From Liolophura sinensis (taxonomy: Eukaryota; Mollusca; Polyplacophora; Chitonida; Chitonidae), in assembly GCF_032854445.1 (NCBI RefSeq), contig NC_088304.1:14705704-14769703 (forward strand): DNA of 64,000 bases. Reading direction: 5' to 3'. Below the pieces are notes generated by a model. That model was given only the letters and a program-made list of their open reading frames with translations, did no database searches and had not been told where the DNA came from. Below are positions 22,401 through 34,253 of the stretch, one piece after another (positions within the stretch are counted from its first letter, which is position 1; each line of letters begins with the position of its first letter). The position numbers and the translations under genes are program-made.

Positions 22401-23880
22401 AACCATTTGATGCAGCTCATTTAATTAAACGGCTATCTCAAATGTCAATTAAGCGTTCATGAACTTCTCATGCTAAATTGTATACATTTCACGTTTAAAT
22501 TTAGATCGCTAGTCGCATACGATATGGCTCATCCGTTTTTATACAAGGCTTGGACTATACAAGCCCTCCAATTCATTCGCCAGCCGATGACATCGTCGTT
22601 GGCCAGATAAAAGCGAGCGTCAAATCTCAGTAAAGTATTGTATGACGGGGACCGAAGTCCAATATATTTCAGTGAAATTATGATCGTGCATAGTCTAAAT
22701 ACATGACTTATTTCATCGGACCTGTTTTAATACAAAGAGAGTAATTGCACATTTATTTTTCACTTCCCCTCGTCAAAAGTACGTTTCTTAAACTTAAGAA
22801 GTGGGGTGGAAATTTTCTTCGTTTGGTGGATAAATAGATGGTAGACGATTTTGATATAAATGCCCTAAGGCCCTTTTCCCAAACAATTTCGAGATTTAGT
22901 TTAAACTTGCAATTCAATCTGAAATTAAAATCCATAAAATTGTGACCCCTGCTTCGGTACTGTGGTCGGATAATATCAGCCAAATTTCAGTTGGCTCTAT
23001 CCAGCTTTAAGTATTTTGTTTCGTAAAGAGGATTGACATTTCGGACTTTAGCCCTAACATGGATTTGTGAAAAGTGCCTTAACGTCAGATGACCTGTCTC
23101 TGTATTCTTGTGCATGGCGCCCAGCAGTTTTCTATTCTTGCTTTCTGTTTAGATGACAGTCAGGGGATGAGTGACTGTACACCACCCGATGGGCAGCCAC
23201 TCATCCTTTGGCTAATAATAAAACATAATAAAAAGAATAGAAAATTTCTGGAAGCCGGCTAAATTAGACTGGTAAAGTCCGAGATCAATAACAGAAACTA
23301 CAGCCTTTCAATAAAGTTTGAACTTTGGTACCTTTTTTCTTTCAAAAGTTCAAAAGTTTATAAGACTGGCTAATAGCATGGGTATTGTGGTATACTGGAG
23401 ATCCGGTTCATAGTCGTATAGTCAGTTTGACCACATGCTCTAATCAACCACGTGATGTCCCGAATGCTACAAGATGTGAATTTGTATTTGCCCGGTGTTC
23501 TGTCAGTTTTTTTTCTGCTGTTGAACATATAGCTTTTGTCAGTATAAGTGAAGCTGTAATTTATTACGGTGTTTTATATTTTCGTCCGGTATAAAGTCCA
23601 TTAAAGCCCATACACAGTGGCCCGCATGACTGTTGTGTTAAGTAAGTCACGCAGCAATCAGCACAGATTTAGTTATATGGGAGTAATATCTTATGGCTAA
23701 AATTTGTTCATCTTAAACTGTAGTAGAACAGAAATACCGTGTTAAAAATATAGACAGAAACTTTGCTAAACTTTTTAAATATTTGACGTTTATTTTTTTT
23801 AATTTTTTTTTTAAACAATCAATGTAAGTTTTACATTGAGCGGACTTGAAAGAGATGTTCGCTTATTGACAGTTAGTCGA
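22401..23880. other. intron 1 of carbonic anhydrase, unannotated part
   Basis: No exon with matching phase was seen. Contains AT-rich sequence only, without a recognised repeat family. Confidence 0.5.
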
Positions 23881-23909
23881 TTCTGATGAACACGATCACG
23901 ATATAGTAA

Positions 23910-24127
23910 GGTGGGCTTTAAGAGCTATACTGACAGTATCTAAAAACTCTGACGTCACAGCACCTTTTTTCCTGAAGGAAGGAATTGTGGGAAACTTATC
24001 GGTAATATTTTACCCATGGGTAAAAAGAGCTATTCCAACATTCAGTGTCGTGATTAGAGTTGGAAAAACTTCCTGAGACGTCTTTGTTCTTAAAATCTGA
24101 TAGTATGGTCTATAAAGCCCACCTTAG
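23910..24127. mobile_element. MITE family M2, copy 1
   Basis: About 218 bp with imperfect inverted ends: left AAGGTGGGCTTTAAGAGC, right the complement of AAGGTGGGCTTTATAGACC. Non-coding. A related copy lies at 25144-25343 in the opposite orientation. Confidence 0.6.
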
Positions 24128-24288
24128 AATTCAAATGTTTAAACGCTTTTAGCTCTTCAAAAAAGTCTAAAAAAAATAAAGGAAATTATATTTATGCATA
24201 GTTTTTAGGGTTCTATTTAGTTATGCCTACTTCGATTTCTACAGGCCTTTTACTTTAAGAGTATCACATCTTCTGGCACAATAACAAT

Positions 24289-24706
24289 TAACACTCTTCA
24301 CACACGTCAACAACGGAACAGTTACACACACACAAAACCCATTGCCACATAACCTTCTTCACCACACCCTTCACACACGTCGACGACGAACAGTTACACA
24401 CACACAAAACCCATTGCCACATAACGTTCTTCGCCACACTCTTCACACAAGTTGACAACGAACAGTTACACACACACAAAACTCATTGCCACATGACCTT
24501 CTTCACCACACCCTTCACACACGTCGACAACGAACATTTACACACACACAAAACCCATTGCCACATAACGTTCTTCACCACACTCTACACACAAGTCGAC
24601 AACGAACATTTACACACACACAAAACCCATTGCCACATGACCTTCTTCACCACACTCTACACACAAGTCGGCAACGGAACAGTTACACACACACAAGATC
24701 CATTGT
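24289..24706. repeat. 72-bp minisatellite (about 5.8 copies)
   Basis: Units start at CATTGCCACATAACCTTCTT or close variants at 24340, 24412 and 24484 and continue at 72-bp spacing, each containing 'cacacacac'. Because 72 is a multiple of three, open frames of 60-80 codons run through on both strands. They are repeat artefacts. Confidence 0.9.
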
Positions 24707-25143
24707 TTCAACTTTGACATTGTAAATTATCATTACTTGGACAGGAATATACCGAAGCGTCCTCCATAGGACGTGTATATATTTCGCTTTGTAGCATTTG
24801 TCAGATCCTGCATGTTGTGTGACAATGTCGATCAACGTCACAAGTTATTACTGCAAAAACAAGTGTGTCAAGGCTATTCCATCAAACGCGTTTACTCTTT
24901 TTCTTAAGTTTTACAATGAGTATAATTGTCTTTTTAACTAAATACGGAAAGAGCGTCAAGAATCTCTGGCACATTCTTCATGATTCTTTCTAATTCGGCT
25001 TGAAAGAAAAGACCTCTAAAAATCGTTGTAGGCGCCACTAAATAGAAAACTTAAAACTATGCATAGGTATACTTTCATTTGTTTTTTTTTTATATATAGA
25101 TTTTTTGTGAAAAGAGTTAAAGGCGCAGAAACATTTGAATTCT

Positions 25144-25343
25144 AAGGTGAGCTTTATGGACCATACTGTCAGAGGGCAGGAAATCTGGCGTCATGGGACG
25201 TTTTTCCAACTCTAATCTTTCTTTACGTACGAGTAAAAGATTAATGAAATAATGTTCCCCAAAATCCCTTACTTCTGGTTAACATAGGGAAAAAAGGTCG
25301 TGTGACCTCAGAATCCTTAGATACCATCATAAAGCCCACCATA
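25144..25343. mobile_element. MITE family M2, copy 2
   Basis: Inverted ends AAGGTGAGCTTTATGGACC (left) and 'catcataaagcccaccat' (right). Interior contains 'gacgtttttccaactctaat', the complement of a block in copy 1, so the two copies are in opposite orientation. Confidence 0.6.
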
Positions 25344-25599
25344 GCATTCAAACATTTGAATGCCTTTCAACACTCTTCAAAAATTCTGAAAAAAAAATAA
25401 CTGAAAGGAATTTTAGGCCCAGTTTTTAGTTGTTTGTATGATGAGCCTTACTTCATATTTTAGCTTTTCTTTACTTTAACCCGATAGGTAGGGGTTGTAT
25501 ATTCCTTCCTGGTGTTTAATTAGATTGCAATGCCTCAAATATATGAACAATTGCAATCAAAGCGCATCTGAGACAGACATTTTGTGATCAACAACTGAT

Positions 25600-25860
25600 A
25601 TCGTAGCATGGTACACGATTTGAATACTGATTTTCCTCAGCCGCCTAGAACTGACCTTGCCTCTTTCCAACATCATTGAAAACTGTTGACTACTAGTCTT
25701 TGCGTGATTGCGTCCAATTTTCGTACTTTATATACTTTCCTAGTTCTTTGGTTGTTTGTGTTATACGTCGTTTTGGGAAATGGCCTGGCGAATATTGACC
25801 TGGAATGTTCTTATTGGTTGACGGCTGGTATACGAATGTCTGTTTCGACGTATAGATTAG
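25600..25860 (-). repeat. dispersed repeat D1 copy
   Basis: On the minus strand it matches 30605-30855 over most of its length, including 'gttctaggcggctga', 'cagtattcaaatcg' and 'accatgcta'. One of the longest copies. Confidence 0.65.
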
Positions 25861-26115
25861 AAAATTTTGATAATTAGATTTAATCTGCAATAATTTACAC
25901 AGACTTTAAGTTGATAAGCAATATTTTGACCTTATTACATCAGAAGTAAAAATTATAAAGTGATTTGAAATTATGACTCCAGTCCAAGATCGCTTCGTGT
26001 TCCCAGGGTCATGCGTTTATTTATATCTCTGCTGGATGTACGAATGCAGTACACACTTTACTGTCAGGTGAAGGCCCTTTGTTAAGGTATGATACGTCTC
26101 TTGTAGCATGTACTT

Positions 26116-26374
26116 GTATTTATTTGTTTATTTATTTGATCGGTGTTTCATGCCATACTCAAGAATATTTCACTTACACGAGCGGGCAACATTATGGTGG
26201 GTGGAAACCGGGGAGATCCCGGTGGAAACCCACGACCATCCGCAGACCTTCCCACTTACGGCCAGAGAGGAAGCCAGCATGAGCTGGACTTGAACTCACA
26301 GCGACCGCATTGGTGAGAGACTCCTGGGTCATTACGTTGTGCCAGCGCGCTAACCAGATGAGCCACGGAGGCCC
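26116..26374 (-). repeat. SINE family A, full-length copy
   Basis: From 'tatttatttgtttatttatt' to 'gatgagccacggaggccc', the complement of the tRNA-like head. Lies in intron 1 of the carbonic anhydrase gene, antisense to it. Confidence 0.85.
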
Positions 26375-26616
26375 CCGCATGTACTTGTAGATTGCAAGCA
26401 TGTACAACATTGTACCCTTAAGCACAAACATTTTACGGACGAAAGTCGGATACATTGCAGATGTGGATTAGCGGTGTTGTTATTTTGATATTCAAGAGAG
26501 ATAAAATATGGATATGACATTCAGGGTTCCAGCTGTTGTTCAATCCTTCTTTGCAAACATGCATTGCTGAAACAGCTCTACACGGCTTTGTTTTGTTTTG
26601 AAATTTCCTGGTACAC

Positions 26617-26620
<4 letters not shown>

Positions 26621-26712
<92 letters not shown>
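26621..26712. repeat. (TA)n microsatellite
   Basis: About 46 uninterrupted AT dinucleotides. Reading frames of alternating Tyr and Ile across it are artefacts. Confidence 0.95.
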
Positions 26713-26714
<2 letters not shown>

Positions 26715-27299
26715 TTGGTATATATACACGTAATTATTTGGGTTCGATATTCTGCAGGAGCAAAAGCAGCTATATTTGAAAATTATGCAATGAGACGATA
26801 TGTGACAGGATGTGAAGTACCTTCGGTCAGTTTTATAAAGTTGATTGGATCAACATCATTGAAAAGACACCAGACCGGACATTCCTCCCGATTCTGTTGT
26901 GCTGATCATCAACGTCATTTCCACTAAATACTTCGTTGCAAACAAACAAACAAACCTCAAGTATCATACTATCTAAAAAGACCTGCCTTGTTATATCTGT
27001 ATATAATTAGGGTGAAGATTTCACCTTAGGACAGTATATGACGAAACAGACTAAATTTAGGAAAGCTTTGTGTGTTATTATGATATTTAGGGGTGTTAAA
27101 ACTTCGGCATCCGGTAGCAGATACAGCTGTTGGCGGATGAAACAGGCTGCTCGTGGCTATAACCGTCCGATACGTCGTGAATGAGGTATTGTGCAGCACA
27201 ATGCCGGTATTGCAGGTGTAATGTACAACTGTACAATCACCCTCGTATAGATATATACACATCCACACAGTATGGGGTACATCATTTTACTTGGTTTGT

Positions 27300-27575
27300 A
27301 TTAAACACCGTACACAAGGAGGTTAGACATTTATGGCCGCAGTCAGGCACATGGGTGGATGAAACCGGAGTGCCTGAATTGCCCGGAATGCCCGGAGTAG
27401 ACCATCGACCTATACTAGGTACCAGGAAACCATTGGATTAAGGTGATTTGGCCGAATTAAACAGCGACAGCTGGATTCGAATCTGTGTGTTGAAACAGGC
27501 ATTCTCATACCAGCCGTCAACCAAAATGGACGATCACCAGGTCAATTCCCAAAACGGCTTTAAACACACACCCTT
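27300..27575 (+). repeat. degraded SINE-like segment followed by dispersed repeat D1
   Basis: The left part has 'ggtggatgaaaccggagtgc', resembling the core of tRNA-derived SINEs, with 'tggattcgaatctgtg' as a B-box-like block. The right part (27485-27575) is a D1 copy ('ccagccgtcaaccaaaatgg'). Confidence 0.45.
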
Positions 27576-27639
27576 ATATCAGTCTGAGCCGTCGAGTGTG
27601 TATGTTAGTTAAATACTGACGTCTGGGGAATTCTAATGT

Positions 27640-27960
27640 GAAATTAAAGGTTGTTTTATGTATTCATTAATCCTGTATTTAATAATGGTAGCATACTCTA
27701 GTGTACTGTGGTCATGAATATAGCGGTCATCGATCTCACTTAAGCTTCTTTGAGGTATTCATTAACCCAGTACGCCACAATGTTAGAATACTGTAGTGTG
27801 CCGTAATCATGAATATAGCAGACATCGATGTCTATTGCGAATTCACTTAATGATTTGAAGGCTGTTTTCTGTATTCCTTATCAATAGTTACAATGATAAC
27901 GGTATATATAGGCAATTCTCAATGTCGGATTGTTCGGGGTATTCATGTAGTGTAATGACA
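27640..27960. repeat. imperfect tandem repeat, period about 125 bp
   Basis: 'gtgtactgtggtcatgaata' and 'gtgtgccgtaatcatgaata' recur about 100-125 bases apart with 'gtattcatt' blocks before each. Two to three diverged units. No coding sense. Confidence 0.45.
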
Positions 27961-28129
27961 ACTATGGAAATCAGATACTGTAATTTCTCTCACCCGGGTT
28001 GGGTCATACCCAACTTTAAAACGTTGCCGTCTCGCTTGGAGTTGAGCACTGAGAGGTTAGAGCAAAGAAACCGGACTGTTTGGTATTAGTGTTAGTAGGG
28101 TGTTAGTTTAATTTGACTATCACGTCCAC

Positions 28130-28325
28130 TGTGAGTTCAAGTCCAGCTCACGCTGGCTTCCTCTCCGGTCGAACGTGGGAAGGTCTGTCGGCAGCCTGCG
28201 GATGGCCGTGGGTTTCCCCCGGGCTATACCCACCATATTGCTGGCCGCCGTCGTATATGTTAAATATTCTTGAGTACAGCGTAAAACACCAATCAAATAA
28301 ATAAATAAATAAATAAATAAATAAA
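28130..28325 (+). repeat. SINE family A, head-truncated copy
   Basis: Starts at 'gagttcaagtccagctc' and ends in an expanded tail of (AAAT)n at about 28294-28325. The core has a short deletion ('gggctatacccaccat'). Confidence 0.8.
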
Positions 28326-28437
28326 TTATCATGTCTGGTGTCTTTGTCATGATATTTCAGCGTCGACAGTACTTTGGCGGCATGGACTAGCCCTGCCACA
28401 AGAAGACACAATATACGTACACACATCTACTGACTCC

Positions 28438-28722
28438 AGGGGCCTCCGTGGCTAGCACGCCAGCGCGGCGCAATGACCAAGGAGACTGTCACCAATTCCT
28501 CTTCGGTCGTCTTTCTGAAGATCTGCCACTAATCGGCAGGTAGTCGTGGTTTTCCTCCGGGCTCTACCCGGTTTCCTCCCACCACATTGTTGAACATGTT
28601 TCACAGTCACCGGCACGGCGTTAAACACTAATCAAATAAATAAGTAAATGACATTTTGTCGTCATATCACTGATCAATTGCTAAACCCCAAGCACTCACT
28701 CACTCTCTCACTCACTCACTCA
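28438..28722 (+). repeat. SINE family A copy followed by family C tail
   Basis: 28438-28650 has head 'ggggcctccgtggctagc' and tail 'aaataaataagtaaatg'. It is followed immediately by 'gtcgtcatatcactg..ccaagcactcactcactc', the terminal part of SINE family C. Confidence 0.7.
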
Positions 28723-29525
28723 AGCCTTCTGTTTGTTAGTTATTCATGTATATAAGTCTGCACGTGAGAAACCTTTGTCTGCCCACACTTTCCAGTTACG
28801 TGTTTTAGCAGAAAACTGTAAACAACCAACCAGCCATCCAATAAAAACAGCGTATTAAAACTAAAATAAACAAACTACAAATCATTAGGTTTACAAATCT
28901 AAATCAGTTTTTAATGTTAGCAAGGCTGCTTGTAAATATCATATCATGAAAAGGTCAGCTGAAGTGGTAGCTTATAATCACGACCTATATATGCCTTCTA
29001 CGGACAAGTGTATCTATAAGTGGTTCTGCATGTACGGCAAGTCATTGACCCCTGTCATGTGATCGCGATGATGTTGTTTTTACACATGCCATCGCTCACC
29101 GTCGTTTGTACAGCTCGCTACGCATGGCAGCTGTCAGCTATCTCATTAATGAAAAATACCTCGCTGTTACATGGAATTTTATCGTTGAATCGTGATGCCT
29201 GCTATTGAATCTCTGTACTAGATACGTATACATGTTGTCATATGAAAATACATACTTGCTATGACTGATATTGAGTATTGGCCAATTTTATCAGTTCGAT
29301 TTGTGACATTCACATTTCCTAAATTTATTATTTGTTGATTTACCCCCTGAGGCCACACGTTCTATAAATTTTTCACTTTCATAGAATTGAGAGTTAAGCA
29401 AACTCTCCTGTATTCGGCGTCGTAACAATTGCCGTAATAAATCTTATTTATAGCATTTAATAACAGTTTAAACAGCAACCAATTCTGAATAGTTGTCTTG
29501 ATTTTAACTTGTTATATTTTTGCAG

Positions 29526-29555
29526 GAAACGAGTGGGGTTACGAAGGAGCAAACA
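29526..29555 (+). CDS. alpha-carbonic anhydrase exon 2 (30 bases)
   Basis: A 30-base exon between 'ttatatttttgcag' and 'gtaagtacgg'. In phase with exon 1 it encodes the end of a glycine codon and NEWGYEGAN. Trp, Gly and Tyr here correspond to Trp5-Gly6-Tyr7 of vertebrate carbonic anhydrase II. Tyr7 lies at the proton-transfer path in the known enzymes. It is too short for ORF finding and was placed by splice signals, phase and motif. Confidence 0.85.
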
Positions 29556-29576
29556 GTAAGTACGGACTTTTGTTTA

Positions 29577-29765
29577 GGTATTTACATATTTATTGAATTG
29601 GTTTTTACGCAAGAATATTTCAAACGCATATTTAATATGATTTCTGGGTGGGAAAAGGCACTAGAGGAAACCACCGCCCTTTACCAGGTACCTGCAAAAC
29701 CTCGTGACACAAGGCTGCAGCTGAACTAGCGGTAGAGAGCTCGAACTCGCAGCCTCACTTATCAA
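29577..29765 (-). repeat. degraded SINE in intron 2
   Basis: Begins about 20 bases after the exon 2 donor with 'tatttattgaattgg' and 'aagaatatttcaaacg', has the core 'aggaaaccaccgccct', and ends in 'gctcgaactcgcagcctcac'. Confidence 0.6.
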
Positions 29766-29916
29766 GAGCCTTTCACTTTACTAAGGGTCACAAGTAGAGT
29801 TCCGTTCCGTTTGTCCTTTCGAACGTACCACATACATTTACGACTCAAGTTTTTTGTTCCATGTCCAAAACGCCTTAAGCACAGGGAGAGTCAATTAATT
29901 ATTTTGTTATCAATGT

Positions 29917-30125
29917 ATTTATCCATTTTTTGATTGGTGTTTAACGCCGTACTAAAGAATATTTCATTTATACGACGGAGGTGGTAGGAAACTGGACAGA
30001 GCCCGGAGAAACCGACAACCATCCGCCAGTTTGCTGGCATGACCTGGACTTGAACTCACAGCGATCGCACTATGGAGAGGTTTCAGTGGGTCACGCCACA
30101 TCTAACAAGCTGATCCAGGCCACGT
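29917..30125 (-). repeat. SINE family A copy with internal deletions
   Basis: 'ttgattggtgtttaacgccg' at the tail side, 'aactggacagagcccgg' in the core and 'gacttgaactcacagcgatc' near the head. Intron 2 of the carbonic anhydrase gene. Confidence 0.8.
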
Positions 30126-30604
30126 GCTTCACGTTGCCTAGTAACAGGATCTATTGAAGCCTGTTTAATTAAGTATTAACTAAATATCCATCCAATGAAA
30201 GAAAAACAAGAGGAAAAAAAAAACGCGACAGAGATCGGGCATAGGCTCTTCGTTTACATCTATAAAGTTCGCTGTTTTAAGGAACACAGTTTAAGGCCTA
30301 CATGATCATTCTGAGTGTTTTCAAAAGCGCAGCAGTATGTAAACACCATACAGGTTGTCAGTTGTACGCAAATGTTCAAAGAAATACTAGTAACAAACAT
30401 AAAAGCAAAACCAGCTAAACGACTTAAGCCAAACTGATAATGACAATTTTAAGCTCCCATTCTTAGAATAGCTGCTTTGATTGATATCTTTAAGGTCAAT
30501 GACTGCCCTTCTATCTTAAATGCGTCGTACAACATCTTCCACACATTCTTTTTGATGCAATAAAACCGCTTTATCTCGGCTACCGAGCCCGTGAATGAAT
30601 CTAT

Positions 30605-30858
30605 GCGATTAAACAGACATTCGTATACCAGCCGTCAGCCAATAAGGAAGTTCTGGGTCAACAATCCCAAGGCCAATTGCCAAAACGACGTTTAACACAA
30701 ACTACCCAAGAACTAAGAAAGTGTATAAAGTACGAAAGTCGGAATCATACACAGAGAAACAGTCAGCAGTTTCCAATGATTTATGAAAGACGAAAGGTAT
30801 GTTCTAGGTGGCTGAATGAATCAGTATTCAAACCAAGTACCATGCTAAAATATAAGGT
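30605..30858 (+). repeat. dispersed repeat D1, longest plus-strand copy
   Basis: Reads 'cattcgtataccagccgtca', 'caatcccaaggccaattgcc', 'acgacgtttaacacaaacta', then 'agaaacagtcagcagtttcc' and 'cagtattcaaaccaag'. Good reference copy. No open frame of interest. Confidence 0.65.
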
Positions 30859-31022
30859 GTCGATTTATTTATTTATTTATTTGATTGCTGTTTTACGCCG
30901 TACTCAAGAATATTTCACTTATACGACGGAGGCCAGCATTATGGTGGGGGGGAAACCGGGCAGAGCCCGGGGGAAACCCACGACCATTCGCTGACAGACC
31001 TTCCCACGTACGGCCGGAGAGA
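30859..31022 (-). repeat. SINE family A, tail-side half
   Basis: Ends abruptly after 'acgtacggccggagagatg'. The head is missing. It directly abuts the D1 copy on its left. Confidence 0.8.
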
Positions 31023-31208
31023 TGGTGTCGATAGTAAAATATTATACGCTTTGGTTGCCTCTGTTCATGTATCCCAAGCGGCGATCTAATACTTTGCATA
31101 AGCGCATAATGAAATGTACAGTACAGGTTTGTTTCAACAAACTCAGTAGAGTACAGACGTGGCATGACATACAAGATTCACGCTCTCTGAGATACTGTTA
31201 CACTACAG

Positions 31209-31467
31209 TATATTTATTTATTTATTTGATTGGTGTTTTACGCCGTACTCAAGAATATTTCACTTATACGACGGCCAGCATTATGGTGGGAGGAAACCGG
31301 GCAGAACTGGGGGAAACTGACGACCATCTGCAGGCTGCTGTCACAGCTTCCCACATACGGCCGGAGAGGAGGCCAGCATGAGCTGGGCTTGAACTCACAG
31401 CGATCGCATTGGGCGCCTGGGCCATTGCGTCGTGCTGGGGTGCTAAGCCCCTCGGCCACGGAGGTCC
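31209..31467 (-). repeat. SINE family A, full-length copy
   Basis: Complete from 'tatttatttatttatttg' to 'cctcggccacggaggtcc'. Only about 190 bases from the preceding copy and in the same orientation. Confidence 0.85.
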
Positions 31468-31479
31468 CTCCGGAGGGTA

Positions 31480-32320
31480 AAATGCATTTTAAACGTAGAC
31501 ATTAAATACAAAGATCAGCTGTAATTCCAAGACAAAGTTCAACGCCTCCCCAAAGATGATACCAGCAATTGCCGGTAGCGGTTATGCTATAGATCTGGGC
31601 CCGTACTTATCCATTTATTTAAGACTTAAGTCTTAATTTGCAAGTAGTTAAAAAGTTATACTCAGGAAAGAACTTAAACTGTGGCCAGTACATTGTTCTG
31701 CAATACGGAATAAGTGTACAAAATTTAAACTTTCTACAGGAAAACACATATACTGTAGATGTGTTTGAATATTTCAACTAAATGTAAAGCCCAGGGTAGG
31801 AAATAAATCAAATTGTAGTTGGTACATTGCCCTGCAGTAACGGACCAATGTGCTTATTTTGAACATTTTTACAGCAGCCGCGTTTGAATAAACACGGGCC
31901 TTGAAATCTGTTTCGTAATTCTCAACTTAGCTTTCAGAAATACAGACCTGTACTCTTCCATTTGCTAACCTGGAACTGGAGTTTGCTGTCCTTAACATGT
32001 CAAAGCTTTACGCTGAATGTGAACTCATTTTACTTCATGTCTGCTAGGTATTATATATAATGAAGACCATAAAATCACAACTAGGAGGGTCTTACTGGCC
32101 CATTGAAACCTGTCGAGCTTCTCTGAGCGTCATTTGTGAACCGAGTTTGCTCCACTTAGCATTGTCCGGACGAAAATAAACTCGTGGAACGTGTGGATTA
32201 AAACTATGAAGATGTATACACCAGAAAAAGAGCGATAGACAACATATAGGTTTTATTTGAATTTAATTATTCTTTTAGTAATGAACAGAAGCAATCAGCT
32301 ATAGTGGAAAATAATGTTTC
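31480..32320. other. intron 2, no recognised feature
   Basis: Two diverged blocks resemble each other: 'cagtacattgttctgcaatacgg' near 31687 and 'ggtacattgccctgcagtaacgg' near 31822, each followed by 'aagtgtacaaaatttaaac' or 'aatgtgcttattttgaac'. Otherwise plain. Confidence 0.4.
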
Positions 32321-32324
32321 GATG

Positions 32325-32690
32325 CTTCGTACTTTCCACCTATCCGTCATATAAAAAGTACTTGCAGGGCGAGAGCAATAATGCAGAAGGTCGAAAGCAC
32401 CGAAGAGCGAGATTCCGCTGATCCTCGTACTTTCGTACTTTTGATTTCCGCGTATAACTCGCATTACAAACCAAAAGAGGAAAGATCGAAAGGTTAGATT
32501 CCATCATATCTCGCCCTTTCGGCCTTTTACCTTCTGATGACAAGCTGGTAAATCCTCGTTCTTTCCCTTCAAACTTTCGTACTTTCACCTCGGCCTTGCA
32601 CGTTTTTGTTTCGTCCGTTCGTACGTTTGCCTCGCACATTCGTCTCGTCCTATCGTTGTCGCGTTTTTTTTCCAGTAGAAAGCAGGAAAG
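32325..32690. repeat. pyrimidine-rich region with recurring CGTACTTTC words
   Basis: Words such as 'cttcgtactttccacc', 'cctcgtactttcgtactttt', 'aactttcgtactttcacctc' and 'cgttcgtacgtttgcctcgc' recur irregularly. A 117-codon minus-strand frame is open across it because of this composition. No protein identity. Confidence 0.45.
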
Positions 32691-34253
32691 CACGAATAGC
32701 CGTAACTAACTTCGATACATTTGTCCTCCAGTGTTAGCTGCTCAATCTAGGGAGTTCTTGTAGACATGCTGTAAAACTTTAGAACGGACCAGTTTACTGC
32801 GCTTATCATGCATTCGATGAGCTTTCTCAGCCCACTTCAAAGGGAGACAAAGTTTGTAACTCATAAAACAGCGATGCCTTTTACTTTACTAAAATAGCGA
32901 TATTAACTATTAATATACCAGGGGCGTAGGCTGGGAGGGGAGAGGGAGTGCCCCCCCCCCCCCCCCGGCGAGGCAAAAATGTTCCGCTCAAGTCGACGAA
33001 AAAATATTTTAGCCTATATTTCTTACCTACCTATTAACATTAATTCCACAGATATTTTCTGTAGCCTGTATAGGCCAATATTTCAATTTCGTACCAATTT
33101 ACTAAATAGTATATTAGGCCTATTTAGACATGTGAACCATTCCATATTGTTCCCAGTGGGAGACGGCGTGTTTTACATAATTACCTCTCTTGAATCGTAC
33201 CGTCCATGCAGCAGTAGCCATTTCCGTCTGGTGGACAAGACAGATGCCGCAGTTTTACTTGTACTGTTTGTAACTCTGGAACCCAAGACAATAAATACTA
33301 TATATTCAGGGACAGCCTGTTTTCAACCCCACCCAGGCTGAACGTGAGTTGTTTTGGGGATATTTTTAAATGTGAAAATGAATGTGTACACATTGGCCAA
33401 ATCTGCATTCGAAACACGTCGAAATCACTCAGATTCTCTCTCCGGCAATCTAATTTCCCGCAGTTTCCGGGATGACTTATTATGTTATTGAAATCATTGG
33501 TATTCAATATTGTATTGTTTTAGGAGTTATAAGATTTGCTTCCCTTTGCAGAGGGCCGGGGAAACCTATTGTTTTTGGTCATACACACGTTTGTGTTTTA
33601 GGGGCCAGGTGTTCAGAAGTGTTAAAAGTTTATCTAGGCATAAACCTTAGCACCAGTCTTGGCCTAATACAAAATTAATGGGACTTTAATCCAGGCTAAA
33701 GTTAATACTGTTCTTAACTTTTAAAACACTTTTGAACAATTGGGTCCAGTATAAAATGAACACCAGCCCCAAAGCGCCGCCAGATATCTGGAAAACCTCT
33801 ACACCAAACTCCCAAATCGCACCATCTACCTGGTAAAAGGCTGCATCTCACCAGCTATTTGACAAATCGCTGTAGCCCAGCAGGGAGATGAGAAGCCGTC
33901 TTGGTGGGAAACTAATAGATGCGTTTCGAGTTCGAACTCTTCTGTGGTTGAAGGAAAAAAAAACAATCCTCCTGTAACATGTGACTTGTTAGGTAACCTT
34001 TGTAGACAATAAATTACCGATCACTTGTCTCACCGTGTTCCAGATGCACAAATAAAGCCTCTTTCCCTTAGAAACTTCTCTAGTTCACAAACGTTCAGCT
34101 CCTCAATTTTCTACATCATCGACTCTAAATAACTTTTTGGGAAACGTTTCAGACAGGTCACGCATGGCATTTATTAAGTACTAATTTAAGTCTGGAAATG
34201 ACGGCTTGACATTACCCCATTTGTGTGATTCTAAGCAATTTTTTTTGCTTCAG
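32691..34253. other. intron 2, remaining part
   Basis: Contains a poly-C run (32951-32966). No exon matching the required phase, no recognised repeat family. Confidence 0.45.

Larger units (their letters stand above)
24128..25490. repeat. inverted and direct repeat complex around a minisatellite
   Basis: The flank 24128-24265 ('agaattcaaatgtttaaacg' onward) reappears inverted at about 25010-25143 and direct at about 25345-25490. The inverted pair encloses the 72-bp minisatellite. The arrangement suggests a foldback-type non-autonomous element or successive insertions of one element (inference). Confidence 0.55.

Noticed and set aside
24289-24725. Regularly spaced repeats that could suggest a CRISPR array
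   Set aside because: The host is a eukaryote, and the 72-bp units are contiguous with no unique spacers. It is a minisatellite.
26433-26779. Open frames of alternating Ile and Tyr (also 62825-63167)
   Set aside because: Translations of (TA)n microsatellites.
32340-32693. 117-codon minus-strand frame rich in Lys and Glu
   Set aside because: The charge comes from the recurring pyrimidine-rich words on the other strand. No start or splice context.
33979-34253. Possible extra carbonic anhydrase exon upstream of exon 3
   Set aside because: Exon 2 and exon 3 already join in phase 1, with no residues missing from the fold.
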